From: Polaribacter sp. SA4-10
GTDB taxonomy: Bacteria > Bacteroidota > Bacteroidia > Flavobacteriales > Flavobacteriaceae
DNA: 64,000 nt
NCBI RefSeq assembly: GCF_002163835.1
Contig: NZ_CP019331.1
Span: forward strand, 1,587,001-1,651,000
Direction: 5' to 3'
In this document: piece after piece, positions 53,125 to 61,800 of the stretch
How the letters are laid out: the number at the start of each line of letters is the position of its first letter
How positions within the stretch are numbered: the first letter of the stretch is position 1
The notes under the pieces: generated by a model
The model's input: the letters and a program-made list of their open reading frames with translations, nothing else
What the model was told of the DNA's origin: nothing
Databases searched by the model: none
Made by a program: the position numbers and the translations under genes

Positions 53125-53578
53125 CTAGATCTGTATTTCCCATTACTTCTTCTGCCAAATCAGCAAAATCAACTGCTGCATCACCTATTGCTTTTTCGTA
53201 CTTTTCTTTATCCCAAATCTCAATAATATTTACTGCTGAAGACAATACTATTTGCTTCTTAATACCTGCAAATTCACATAAATCTTTAGGAATCAATATT
53301 CTTCCAGTTACATCTAACTCCACCATCTTAACACCTGCAGTAAACCTTCTAATAAAATCATTGTTCTTTTTTACAAACCTGTTTAGTTTGTTTATTTTCT
53401 CCATCATCAGATTCCACTCTTTCATTGGATACAACTCCAAACAAGGTTGAAAAACAGCTCTTTTAACAACAAAACCTTCTTGCAACACTGGGTGCAATTG
53501 CTTCTTGAAAGCTGATGAAAACATCAATCTCCCCTTAGCATCTGCTTTACACTCATATGTACCAATTAGGTTAATCAC
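53111..53578 (-). CDS. mraZ: Transcriptional regulator MraZ
   Basis: DNA-binding repressor of the dcw cluster. The 155 residues comprise two AbrB-like repeats: LIGTYECKADAKGRLMFSSAFKKQL (about 3-27) and VELDVTGRILIPKDLCEFAGI (about 87-107). The DxxGR cores are present in both. It is the first gene of the cluster. Three perfect AAAGTGGTAA repeats lie at its promoter, strongly suggesting autoregulation. ATG at 53576-53578. Confidence 0.96.
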   Translation of the reverse strand: MINLIGTYECKADAKGRLMFSSAFKKQLHPVLQEGFVVKRAVFQPCLELYPMKEWNLMMEKINKLNRFVKKNNDFIRRFTAGVKMVELDVTGRILIPKDLCEFAGIKKQIVLSSAVNIIEIWDKEKYEKAIGDAAVDFADLAEEVMGNTDLDELS

Positions 53579-53602
53579 TTACAAAATGGTTTTAATAGAT
53601 AT

Positions 53603-53648
53603 CAAAAATATATAAATTTTACCACTTTTTACCACTTTTTACCACTTT
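53603..53648 (-). promoter_or_regulatory. dcw promoter with three MraZ boxes
   Basis: The minus-strand -7 box TATTTTTG lies at 53603-53610. Upstream, 53619-53648 holds three perfect 10-bp direct repeats, AAAGTGGTAA on the minus strand. MraZ binds short direct repeats at about 10-bp spacing (TGGG-type in E. coli, AAAGTG-type in mollicutes), and these match the AAAGTG form. They replace the -33 region, so binding would block the polymerase. The mRNA leader would be about 18 bases. Confidence 0.85.
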
Positions 53649-53749
53649 GTTAATAAGTATAGCTTTTATTAACAATTTCAAGACACTCAATAAGCAAGAA
53701 AATGAATTTTAGAATTTCAAAAACGATGTTTAGTTAAAGAAAAAAGAAC

Positions 53750-53757
53750 TACATTTG
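53750..53757 (+). promoter_or_regulatory. Promoter -7 element of the alpha/beta hydrolase gene
   Basis: TACATTTG, 26 bases before the ATG. No clear -33 TTG. Confidence 0.5.
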
Positions 53758-53783
53758 CGTTTGAGTAAAATCAAGAAAAATCA

Positions 53784-54548
53784 ATGACAGACAAGTTAAA
53801 AACTGAAGGAAAATTTACTTATGCTGAGGCAGGAGAAGGACCCGAAATCATTATTTTACATGGATTGATGGGGGCTTTAAGTAATTTTGGCGCTACTTTT
53901 GATTATTTTTCTAACAATGGTTACAAAGTTTTAATCCCTGAATTACCACTATATTCTCTTCCACTTCTAAAAACAAATGTTAAGAATTTAGCAGACTTTT
54001 TAAAAGAGTTCTTAGAATACAAGAAGATTGATTCGGCTATATTATTAGGAAACTCTTTAGGTGGGCATATTGGCCTATACTTCACAAAACATTACCAAGA
54101 AAAAGTAAATGCATTGGTGCTTACAGGAAGTTCTGGTTTGTATGAAAAAGCAATGGGAGATAGTTTTCCTAAAAGAGGAAACTATGAATACATTGAGCAA
54201 AAAACGAAAGCTGTTTTCTATGACCCAGAAATTGGGACAAAAGAAATGATTGATGATGTTTTTGAGATTGTAAACGACAGAAGCTCAGTAATTAGAACAC
54301 TCGCTATTGCAAAAAGTGCAATTAGACATAATATGGCAAATGATTTGCCAGAAATGAAAATTCCAGTTTGTCTTATTTGGGGAAAACAAGACAACGTTAC
54401 TCCACCAGAAGTTGCAATTGATTTCCAAAAACTACTACCAAATTCAGATTTATTTTGGATTGATAAATGTGGCCATGCTGCAATGATGGAAAGACCAGAA
54501 GAATTTAACAAAATTCTTCAAAATTGGTTTACTTCTAGAAAGATATAA
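53784..54548 (+). CDS. Alpha/beta hydrolase
   Basis: A 254-residue hydrolase of the alpha/beta fold. It has the oxyanion-region HGLMGALSNF (about residues 26-35), the nucleophile elbow GNSLGGHIG (Ser near residue 91), the acid in WGKQDNVTPPEVA and the catalytic His in DKCGHAAMMERPEEF. The cap region is short. The substrate cannot be inferred. It is divergent from mraZ and 41 bases upstream of engB in the same direction, so the two may be co-transcribed. Confidence 0.9.
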   Translation: MTDKLKTEGKFTYAEAGEGPEIIILHGLMGALSNFGATFDYFSNNGYKVLIPELPLYSLPLLKTNVKNLADFLKEFLEYKKIDSAILLGNSLGGHIGLYFTKHYQEKVNALVLTGSSGLYEKAMGDSFPKRGNYEYIEQKTKAVFYDPEIGTKEMIDDVFEIVNDRSSVIRTLAIAKSAIRHNMANDLPEMKIPVCLIWGKQDNVTPPEVAIDFQKLLPNSDLFWIDKCGHAAMMERPEEFNKILQNWFTSRKI

Positions 54549-54589
54549 CACTCGCAGAGAGAAATTTCCAAAATAAAAGAACACATTAA

Positions 54590-55201
54590 ATGAAAATAAA
54601 ATCTGCAGAGTTTATAATGAGCAATAGTAATGTTATTAAAGCTCCAAAAGACAGATTACCAGAATACGCTTTTATCGGAAGATCTAATGTTGGGAAATCT
54701 TCATTAATTAATATGTTAATGGAGCGTAAAGATTTAGCTAAAATTTCTGGGAAACCTGGAAAAACGCAACTTATAAATCATTTTATGATTAATGATGAGT
54801 GGTTTTTAGTTGATTTACCTGGTTACGGTTATGCTCAAATTTCAAAAAAGAAAAGAACAATATTTCAATATTTTATAGAAAATTACTTCAAAGAAAGAGA
54901 GCAATTGGTTTGTACTTTTGTTTTAATTGATTCTAGACACGATCCTCAAAAAATAGATCTTGAGTTTATGCAGTTTTTAGGAAACAATCAAATTCCTTTT
55001 TGTATTGTTTTTACCAAAGCAGACAAATTAGGAAGTTCTAAATTAAACAAACAAATTACTTCTTACAAAAAGAAATTACTAAATACCTGGGAAACGTTAC
55101 CAATGACATTTTTAACCTCATCCTCTAAAGGACTTGGTAGAAAAGAATTTTTAGACTTTATAGACGGCGTTAATCAAGATGTTGCTAAAGATTTTAAATA
55201 A
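54590..55201 (+). CDS. engB: Ribosome biogenesis GTPase EngB (YsxC/YihA)
   Basis: A GTPase needed for 50S subunit assembly. The 203 residues have G1 GRSNVGKSSLIN (about 31-42), the G2 region ISGKPGKTQLINHF, G3 DLPGYGYAQ and G4 TKADK. EngB-type FIGRSNVGKSSL is diagnostic. It is followed five bases later by the pseudouridine synthase gene, a likely translation-related operon. Confidence 0.96.
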   Translation: MKIKSAEFIMSNSNVIKAPKDRLPEYAFIGRSNVGKSSLINMLMERKDLAKISGKPGKTQLINHFMINDEWFLVDLPGYGYAQISKKKRTIFQYFIENYFKEREQLVCTFVLIDSRHDPQKIDLEFMQFLGNNQIPFCIVFTKADKLGSSKLNKQITSYKKKLLNTWETLPMTFLTSSSKGLGRKEFLDFIDGVNQDVAKDFK

Positions 55202-55206
55202 TCAAC

Positions 55207-55893
55207 ATGCAATCTACTAAAGAAAACTTACAGGTTTTATTTGAAGACAATCATATTGTTATTGTAAATAAACGCTCTGGAGATATTACGCAAGGCGATA
55301 AAACTGGCGACAAACCTTTAAGTGATGTTGTAAAAGAATACATAAAAGACAAATATAACAAACCTGGCGATGTTTTTTTAGGCGTTGTTCATAGACTAGA
55401 CAGACCCACTTCTGGAATTATCATTTTTGCAAGAACTACAAAAGCGTTAACACGTTTAAACAAAATGCTCCGTGATAAAACGATCAATAAAACATATTGG
55501 GCAGTTGTAAAAAATGAACCTAAAAAAGCAACTGATACTTTAATTAATTTTCTGAAGAAAAACCCGAAGAACAATAAATCTACAGTTTTCTATAAAGAAA
55601 CTGAAGGCAGTAAAGAAGCAATTCTTCATTATAAAACAATTAAAAAATTAGACAACTATGCTCTTTTAGAAATTGATTTAGAAACAGGAAGACATCATCA
55701 AATTAGAGCCCAATTATCTGCAATTGGCAGCGCTATTAAAGGCGATTTAAAATATGGTTTTCCAAGAAGCAATAAAGATGCAAGCATTCATTTACATGCA
55801 AGAAAAATTGATTTTACACATCCAGTTTCAAAAGAATTAATCCACATAGAAGCTCCTGTTCCCAATGAAGTCATTTGGAACGCTTGTTCTTAA
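55207..55893 (+). CDS. RluA-family pseudouridine synthase
   Basis: Isomerises uridine to pseudouridine in rRNA or tRNA. The 228-residue protein lacks an N-terminal S4 domain. It has LFEDNHIVIVNKRSGDITQGD, the catalytic-Asp motif VVHRLDRPTSGIIIFART, and LLEIDLETGRHHQIRAQLSAIGSAIKGDLKYG. The exact target site cannot be told from the sequence. It is closely spaced after engB (5 bases) and 32 bases ahead of the monooxygenase gene. Confidence 0.93.
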   Translation: MQSTKENLQVLFEDNHIVIVNKRSGDITQGDKTGDKPLSDVVKEYIKDKYNKPGDVFLGVVHRLDRPTSGIIIFARTTKALTRLNKMLRDKTINKTYWAVVKNEPKKATDTLINFLKKNPKNNKSTVFYKETEGSKEAILHYKTIKKLDNYALLEIDLETGRHHQIRAQLSAIGSAIKGDLKYGFPRSNKDASIHLHARKIDFTHPVSKELIHIEAPVPNEVIWNACS

Positions 55894-55925
55894 TTTTTTG
55901 TATATTTAGAGAAATCTAACTCACA

Positions 55926-56957
55926 TTGAAAGCTTTAAAATACCTTGCAATAATTATTTTACCTATTACCATTTACATCTCTTTTATTTCTATAGGATGG
56001 CTTACCTTTTTACCGCTAATTGTTTTCTTTGGTTTTGTACCTTTATTGGAGTTTTTATTTCAACCAGACAAGAAAAATTTAACAAAAGAAGAAGAGAGAA
56101 TAGAGAAAAAAAACAAACTATATACCTACATTTTATACATCACTTTACCAATTCAAATTGGCTTTTTGTGGCTTTTCTTTCATGTAATTCAAGAAGTTAG
56201 TTTAACCACTTCAGAAATTATTGGACGCGTTTTTTCTATGGGATTAATGTGTGGTGTTTTAGGGATAAATGTTGGTCATGAATTAGGACATAGAAACAAC
56301 CGATTTGATGAATTAATTGGTGAAATATTACTACTTACTTCTTTAAATACGCACTTTTTACCTTACCATAATGGTGGGCATCATTTTAATGTTGCAACAC
56401 CAAAAGACGCTGCAACTGCAAGAAAAAATGAACCTATCTATTTCTTCTATTTTCGCTCTCATTTTTCAAGTTATTTACAAGCTTGGAAAATAGAAAATAA
56501 GCGTTTACAAACTGATGGAAAAAACTGGTTTCACCATCAAAACAAGATGATTATTTATACTATTTGTAATATACTGTTATTAGGAAGTATTTATTATTTC
56601 TTCGGAACCTTTGTGCTTTTCGCTTTTATTGGAGCTGCCATTTTTGGTATTATTCAGTTAGAAACTGTTAACTATATTGAGCACTATGGCTTACTAAGAA
56701 ATAAAAATGAACACGGAAGATATGAAAGAGTAAAACAAGTTCATTCTTGGAATTCTGACCATATAATTGGCAAGGTTTTACTATTTAATTTATCAAGACA
56801 TTCAGATCATCATTATAACGGAAGCAAACATTATCAACTCTTAAAAACATTGCCAAAAAGTCCACAAATGCCTACTGGTTATCCAGGAATGATGATTCTT
56901 GCTTTAATACCTCCTTTATGGTTTAATTTGATGAATAAGAAACTACAAAAAATTTAA
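55926..56957 (+). CDS. AlkB-type alkane/fatty-acid monooxygenase
   Basis: An integral-membrane di-iron hydroxylase of 343 residues. The AlkB histidine motifs are in order: NVGHELGHRNN, YHNGGHHFNVATPKD, the subfamily signature NYIEHYGL, and RHSDHHYNGSKHYQLL. Several hydrophobic helices precede and separate them. The NYxEHYG motif is specific to AlkB-type hydroxylases as opposed to desaturases. The start is TTG at 55926; no better start exists nearby. It is followed six bases later by an aldehyde dehydrogenase gene, consistent with terminal oxidation of an alkyl chain. The substrate is inferred. Confidence 0.9.
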   Translation: MKALKYLAIIILPITIYISFISIGWLTFLPLIVFFGFVPLLEFLFQPDKKNLTKEEERIEKKNKLYTYILYITLPIQIGFLWLFFHVIQEVSLTTSEIIGRVFSMGLMCGVLGINVGHELGHRNNRFDELIGEILLLTSLNTHFLPYHNGGHHFNVATPKDAATARKNEPIYFFYFRSHFSSYLQAWKIENKRLQTDGKNWFHHQNKMIIYTICNILLLGSIYYFFGTFVLFAFIGAAIFGIIQLETVNYIEHYGLLRNKNEHGRYERVKQVHSWNSDHIIGKVLLFNLSRHSDHHYNGSKHYQLLKTLPKSPQMPTGYPGMMILALIPPLWFNLMNKKLQKI

Positions 56958-56963
56958 TTCTTT

Positions 56964-58337
56964 ATGAATATCCCTAACCTTTTACAAGCGCAGAAAAACT
57001 TTTTTTCTTCTCAAAAAACTAAAGACATTTCTTTTAGAAAAGAGATTCTAAAAAAGCTACAAAAAGAACTTATTAGAAGAGAATCTGACATTATAAAAGC
57101 ACTATATAATGACTTTAAAAAACCGGAATATGAAGCTATTTTAACTGAAACTTCTATTGTTTTAGGAGAGTTAAAAATGACAATTAAGAGCCTAAATTCT
57201 TGGGCAAAAGCTAAACGCGTTTTACCTTCACTTTTAAACTTCCCTTCATCAGCAAAAATATACAAAGAACCTTTTGGAACCGTTTTAATAATATCTCCTT
57301 GGAACTACCCGTATCAATTAGCATTTGCACCATTAATTGGAGCAATTGCAGCAGGAAATACGGTAGTACTAAAACCATCGGAATTAACACCACATACAAC
57401 CGCAATTACCAAAGAAATTCTTGAAGCTGTTTTTGATAAAAAACAGGTTGCAGTAATCGAAGGCGGCGTAGCAATTTCTACAGAATTATTGGCACAACGT
57501 TGGGATTATATTTTCTTTACAGGAAGTGTTTCTGTTGGAAAAATTATTGCAAAAGCAGCTGCAGAATATCTTACGCCAGTAACGTTAGAGTTAGGAGGAA
57601 AAAGCCCTTGCGTTATAGATGAAAGTGCAAACATTAAATTGGCTGCAAAACGTATTGTTTGGGGTAAATTTGTCAATGGTGGACAAACCTGTATTGCGCC
57701 AGATTATCTATTAATTCATACTTCTGTAAAAGAAGATTTTGTTCAATTTTTTAAAGAAGAGCTGGAAAAAGCGTATGGTGAAAACCCTGAAAAATCTGCT
57801 GATTTCCCAAGAATTATAAATTCTAAAAACTTTAATAGATTAACTTCAATGTTATCGAATGAAAACTTTTTGATTGGAGGAAAAACAAATAGTGAAGACT
57901 ATTATATTTCACCAACTCTAATAGATGAACCTTCTATAGATAGCGAAGTAATGAAAGGTGAAATTTTTGGACCTATCTTACCGCTAATCTCTTATGAAAG
58001 CGAAGAAAAGATAGATAAAATAATTTCTAAATATGATAAACCTTTGGCTTTCTATATTTTCTCTACAAAAAATAATTATGCAGAAAAAATGATTGCAAAA
58101 TATTCTTTTGGAGGAGGAACAATTAACGATACTACTGTCCATTTTGTAAATCATAGATTGGCTTTTGGTGGTGTTGGAGAAAGCGGAATTGGAGGATATC
58201 ACGGTAAACATACATTTGATACTTTTACACATAGCAAAGGCGTTGTTAAAAGAGGTAATTGGCTCGATTTACCAATTAGATATGCACCTTACACAAACAA
58301 GTTAAAGAATTTACGCACTTTATTAAAGTGGACATAA
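56964..58337 (+). CDS. NAD(P)-dependent aldehyde dehydrogenase (class 3-like)
   Basis: Oxidises aldehydes to acids. The 457 residues are typical of the short fatty-aldehyde (ALDH3-like) type: ISPWNYPYQLAFAPLIGAIAAGNTVVLKPSE, FFTGSVSVGKII, the general base in VTLELGGKSPCVID, and the catalytic Cys in FVNGGQTCIAPDYLL. A hydrophobic/basic C-terminal tail (YAPYTNKLKNLRTLLKW) could associate with the membrane. Its position directly after an AlkB-type enzyme suggests it clears the fatty aldehyde made downstream of the alcohol; no alcohol dehydrogenase is adjacent. Confidence 0.94.
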   Translation: MNIPNLLQAQKNFFSSQKTKDISFRKEILKKLQKELIRRESDIIKALYNDFKKPEYEAILTETSIVLGELKMTIKSLNSWAKAKRVLPSLLNFPSSAKIYKEPFGTVLIISPWNYPYQLAFAPLIGAIAAGNTVVLKPSELTPHTTAITKEILEAVFDKKQVAVIEGGVAISTELLAQRWDYIFFTGSVSVGKIIAKAAAEYLTPVTLELGGKSPCVIDESANIKLAAKRIVWGKFVNGGQTCIAPDYLLIHTSVKEDFVQFFKEELEKAYGENPEKSADFPRIINSKNFNRLTSMLSNENFLIGGKTNSEDYYISPTLIDEPSIDSEVMKGEIFGPILPLISYESEEKIDKIISKYDKPLAFYIFSTKNNYAEKMIAKYSFGGGTINDTTVHFVNHRLAFGGVGESGIGGYHGKHTFDTFTHSKGVVKRGNWLDLPIRYAPYTNKLKNLRTLLKWT

Positions 58338-58350
58338 TTTAAACCTATAA

Positions 58351-59091
58351 ATGATTCAAAAAGAAAAAACAGTATCAGAAGCTATAAATTATAGACGGTC
58401 TGTAAGAATTTACGATGCTGATAAACAAATTGATACTTCTATTGTGAAAAAGTGCATTAAACAAGCAAGTTTAGCTCCCAATAGCAGCAACATGCAATTA
58501 TGGGAATTTTATCATATTACTTCTAAAGATATTATTGAAAAAATTGCTCCTTTTTGTTTCAACCAAAATGCAGCAAAAACAGCGCAACAATTAGTTGTCT
58601 TTGTTACAAGAAAAGATTTATGGAAGAAAAGAGCGAAAGCCAATTTAGCTTTTATGGATGCTAATTTTGGAAAAAATAATCCGAAATCAGAACAATCTAG
58701 TAGAGAAAAAGTGGCACGAAACTATTATGGAAAAATAATTCCTTTTGCGTATGCTGAGTTTTTAGGAATCTTAGGCTTCGGTAAATATTTGATGATTTTA
58801 GTAATCGGAATTTTTAAACCGATGTACAGAGAAGTTAGAAAAAGTGACATGAGAATTGTTGCACACAAAACCTGTGGCTTGGCAGCACAAAATTTCATGA
58901 TTTCTATGGCAGCAAATGGTTATGACACTTGCCCTATGGAAGGCTCTGACACTTGGCGCGTTAAAAAATTATTAGGTTTGCCAATTGGAGCAGAGATAAA
59001 CATGATTGTTTCTTGCGGAATAAGAACCGAAAAAGGAATTTATGGAGAACGTTTTAGAATTCCTTTTGAAGAAGTTTATAAAGAGGTTTAA
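58351..59091 (+). CDS. Nitroreductase family protein
   Basis: A flavin-dependent reductase of 246 residues. The N-terminal YRRSVRIYDADKQID and ASLAPNSSNMQLWEFYHI segments are the FMN-binding hallmarks, and the C-terminal GSDTWRVKKLLGLPIGAEINMIVSCGIR completes the fold. A hydrophobic insertion (FLGILGFGKYLMILVIGIF, about 133-151) is unusual for soluble nitroreductases and could contact the membrane. The physiological substrate is unknown. It lies 13 bases after the aldehyde dehydrogenase and two before the small membrane protein, so it is probably in that operon. Confidence 0.88.
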   Translation: MIQKEKTVSEAINYRRSVRIYDADKQIDTSIVKKCIKQASLAPNSSNMQLWEFYHITSKDIIEKIAPFCFNQNAAKTAQQLVVFVTRKDLWKKRAKANLAFMDANFGKNNPKSEQSSREKVARNYYGKIIPFAYAEFLGILGFGKYLMILVIGIFKPMYREVRKSDMRIVAHKTCGLAAQNFMISMAANGYDTCPMEGSDTWRVKKLLGLPIGAEINMIVSCGIRTEKGIYGERFRIPFEEVYKEV

Positions 59092-59093
59092 TT

Positions 59094-59339
59094 ATGGAAG
59101 AACTCTTTTCCGAAGGAATTTTATGGCTATTTTGTAATCTTATTGGAGGAACAATAAGGTGGATTTACGGAACAGTTTGGAGAACTATTTTCAAAAAACC
59201 AAAATTTAAATACAAAGAATATGTCTTTGGTCTAGAAAAATCAAAAGATCATTATGATGCTCATGGACATGATTTTAACAATGTAATAGTTACAATAATT
59301 TTTATAGGTATTAATATATTTATTTATGTCTACAAATAA
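59094..59339 (+). CDS. Small membrane protein, unknown
   Basis: 81 residues with a hydrophobic N-terminal segment (ILWLFCNLIGGTIRWIYG), a basic and polar middle (KKPKFKYKEYVFGLEKSKDHYDAHGHDF) and a C-terminal helix (VIVTIIFIGINIFIYVY). It follows the nitroreductase by two bases, so it is translationally linked to that operon. I recognise no family. It converges on the penicillin acylase gene with six bases between the stops. Confidence 0.65.
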   Translation: MEELFSEGILWLFCNLIGGTIRWIYGTVWRTIFKKPKFKYKEYVFGLEKSKDHYDAHGHDFNNVIVTIIFIGINIFIYVYK

Positions 59340-59345
59340 TTTATT

Positions 59346-61748
59346 CTAATTCTTAGGCTTCAAAATTAACACATTTTCGCTTTTCATAATATCAGACTGA
59401 TTCAGTCTCATTTTTACAAATTTACCTTGTAAATATTTTTTCGCTTGGTCTTTATAATATTTACTAAAAACGTTTCCAGATTGGCCAGTTGGCAAAATAC
59501 CTAAACTATTTTCTACATCAGAAAAATCTACAATTCTTCTTGTTGAAGGCCCCGCTTTTACTTTGTAAACTCCTGTTGAATCAATATCATAAATCTGATT
59601 ATTTATTACTTGATCTCCTCCTTTTGTTTCAAAAGGACCAACATTAAAAACCTTTCTTAATAAAGCAACTTCACCTAAAGCATGTTTATACTCCACAGAA
59701 ACTACTCTTTTCCAAGCCCAACCTTCAACATTTTCACCCAATTGATCTCCTAAAAAGGAAAACGCATTTTTAAAAGATTTTGTAACAATTTCTTCTTTAG
59801 TTTCTATTTTATCTTTGGTAGAAATATTATCCCACCAAACAGAATTTTTTCTTTTCGCTTGTACTGGCAACATTTTTTCTACAAAGGGCGTATTCACAAA
59901 TTGAGCATACCCTTTACCCATTTCATCTGCAAATGTGTTTTTCTGAAATTCATACACCATTCTGTTATAAATTACGGGGCCAACTTCTTCTTTATCAAAA
60001 TTACCTTTCCAATTTTTTAAGATTGAAATTGCTTTTTTCTCACTAACAGTTAAATCCTTTTTATGAATTGACTTCACAAAATCAGCAACAATAATTGGCG
60101 CATTTGGTGATGTTACATCATACATCATTTCTGCAACATCTTCTTGTGTCCAATCATTTTTTGGTTCTAAAAGTTGTACAATTCTTTCTGCCCTGTCTTC
60201 ATTTAAATAATACCCAGGATATAACTTTCCTGCAATAGAATCTGGTTGATTATTTGCAGAATATACATAATTCCAAGTTGGATTTATAGCTTGCGGATTC
60301 TCTTCAAAATCTAAATAGGATACAATTTCATCTTTCCCAGAAGCGCCATTTAAATACGTTTTTGTGTATAACGAATCTCTGTAGTTATACAATTTTCCAG
60401 ATGCAAACCAAGCAATATTATCTTTGGCGTCTCCATACATCATATTTAAACCTGGCGCATGTAATTTACTTGCCCCTATTTTAAATTCAGACAAATTAGT
60501 TGCGTGGGAAATATCATAACCAACTTCTAATAATTGATTATTTAACTTGGTATAAATCCATTGCATGGCAATAGGTCTCTCCTCTTTTAAATGGTCTATT
60601 AAACCATTCATAATTGGCCCATGTTTACTCACTTTCACTTTGTAAACAATATCTTTTTCTTCTTTTACTTTAATTCTTTTATCAATTAATTTATAGTCTT
60701 CAAAACCTGTTGCAGTTTTGTATTCCATTGAGTTTACAGGATTATTTTGTTCGATATAAAAATCTACATCATCGTTTTCAAACATTGTTAATCCGTATGC
60801 ATAATTTCTATTATGTCCTAAAAGCGGAAACGGAGTTAACGCCAAGTTAAAACCATACATTTCATAATCTGGAGTTTTTATGTGAGATTGATACCAAACT
60901 GAAGGTTGAGAAAAACCAATATGAGGGTCATTTGCAAAAATTACTTTTCCGTTTTTAGTTTTCTCTGCGCCAATTACCCAAGAATTACTTCCTATAAATG
61001 GAGAAATTGGTAATTCTTCAAATAAATTATTCATCGCTTTAGAAAACGCTGCTCTTATTTCTGGGTTCTTTTCATTTTTTATAAGCGTTAAGTTTTCAAC
61101 CTCTGAACCCATGAGTTCTTCAAAATAAGCTTCACCTAATTTTTCTTTTACCTCTGTTAAAAGCGGGTCTGTTTTATGTGCTATAGCAAAACTAAAAGCC
61201 ATATAACCAAATACATTATAAACATCTTTTATGGTATATTTTTCTTTTTCAACGCCAACTAAAAAGAATTCTACTGGTGTTGGCCCGTTTTCTATAAATT
61301 GATTAATTCCGTCTAAATACGCCAACGTTAATTGATACACTTCAGAATTTTTATCTAAATTATCTATGGTTTTTATCGCTGCTTCTTCAATTCCTAAACC
61401 AGAGAAAAATTTATCTGTTGGCACTAATTTCTTCCCAAAAACCTCAGCCAATCTTCCTGCAGAAATTCTTCTTATCACTTCCATTTGCCACAATCTATCT
61501 TGTGCATGTAAATACCCAAAAGCAGTGTACGCATCTTTTTGATTTTCTGCATTTATATGCGGAACACCAATTTCATCAAAATAAACAGTTACTTTTTCTG
61601 ATAAATTTTCAATTTCAACCTCTCCGTTATAATTTGGGTGCAAGGTTTTACTATAAATCCATAAGCAAATTATTGCAAGTACAAGAAGCAGCGTTACAAT
61701 TTTTAAGCTTTTCTTAAGAAATTTCATTAAATTCTGTTTGGTTTTCAT
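59346..61748 (-). CDS. Penicillin acylase family (Ntn-hydrolase) protein
   Basis: An exported amidase precursor of 800 residues from ATG 61746-61748; a TTG one codon upstream is less likely. An N-terminal membrane segment (IVTLLLVLAIICLWIYS) leads to the A-chain (VYFDEIGVPHINAENQKDAYTAFGYLHAQDRLWQME). The self-processing site GSNSWV follows at about residue 245, with Ser as the new N-terminal nucleophile, then ANDPHIGFSQPSVWYQSHI. Family members deacylate beta-lactams or, more often, acyl-homoserine lactones and other amides. Which one applies here is unknown. Confidence 0.92.
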   Translation of the reverse strand: MKTKQNLMKFLKKSLKIVTLLLVLAIICLWIYSKTLHPNYNGEVEIENLSEKVTVYFDEIGVPHINAENQKDAYTAFGYLHAQDRLWQMEVIRRISAGRLAEVFGKKLVPTDKFFSGLGIEEAAIKTIDNLDKNSEVYQLTLAYLDGINQFIENGPTPVEFFLVGVEKEKYTIKDVYNVFGYMAFSFAIAHKTDPLLTEVKEKLGEAYFEELMGSEVENLTLIKNEKNPEIRAAFSKAMNNLFEELPISPFIGSNSWVIGAEKTKNGKVIFANDPHIGFSQPSVWYQSHIKTPDYEMYGFNLALTPFPLLGHNRNYAYGLTMFENDDVDFYIEQNNPVNSMEYKTATGFEDYKLIDKRIKVKEEKDIVYKVKVSKHGPIMNGLIDHLKEERPIAMQWIYTKLNNQLLEVGYDISHATNLSEFKIGASKLHAPGLNMMYGDAKDNIAWFASGKLYNYRDSLYTKTYLNGASGKDEIVSYLDFEENPQAINPTWNYVYSANNQPDSIAGKLYPGYYLNEDRAERIVQLLEPKNDWTQEDVAEMMYDVTSPNAPIIVADFVKSIHKKDLTVSEKKAISILKNWKGNFDKEEVGPVIYNRMVYEFQKNTFADEMGKGYAQFVNTPFVEKMLPVQAKRKNSVWWDNISTKDKIETKEEIVTKSFKNAFSFLGDQLGENVEGWAWKRVVSVEYKHALGEVALLRKVFNVGPFETKGGDQVINNQIYDIDSTGVYKVKAGPSTRRIVDFSDVENSLGILPTGQSGNVFSKYYKDQAKKYLQGKFVKMRLNQSDIMKSENVLILKPKN

Positions 61749-61772
61749 CAAAGATAACAGAAATATAATTTG

Positions 61773-61780
61773 TATTTTTG
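61773..61780 (+). promoter_or_regulatory. Promoter -7 element of the aminotransferase gene
   Basis: TATTTTTG, 20 bases before ATG 61801, in the 52-bp gap between divergent genes. Confidence 0.6.
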
Positions 61781-61800
61781 TATAGCAAAAAATTTAATTG

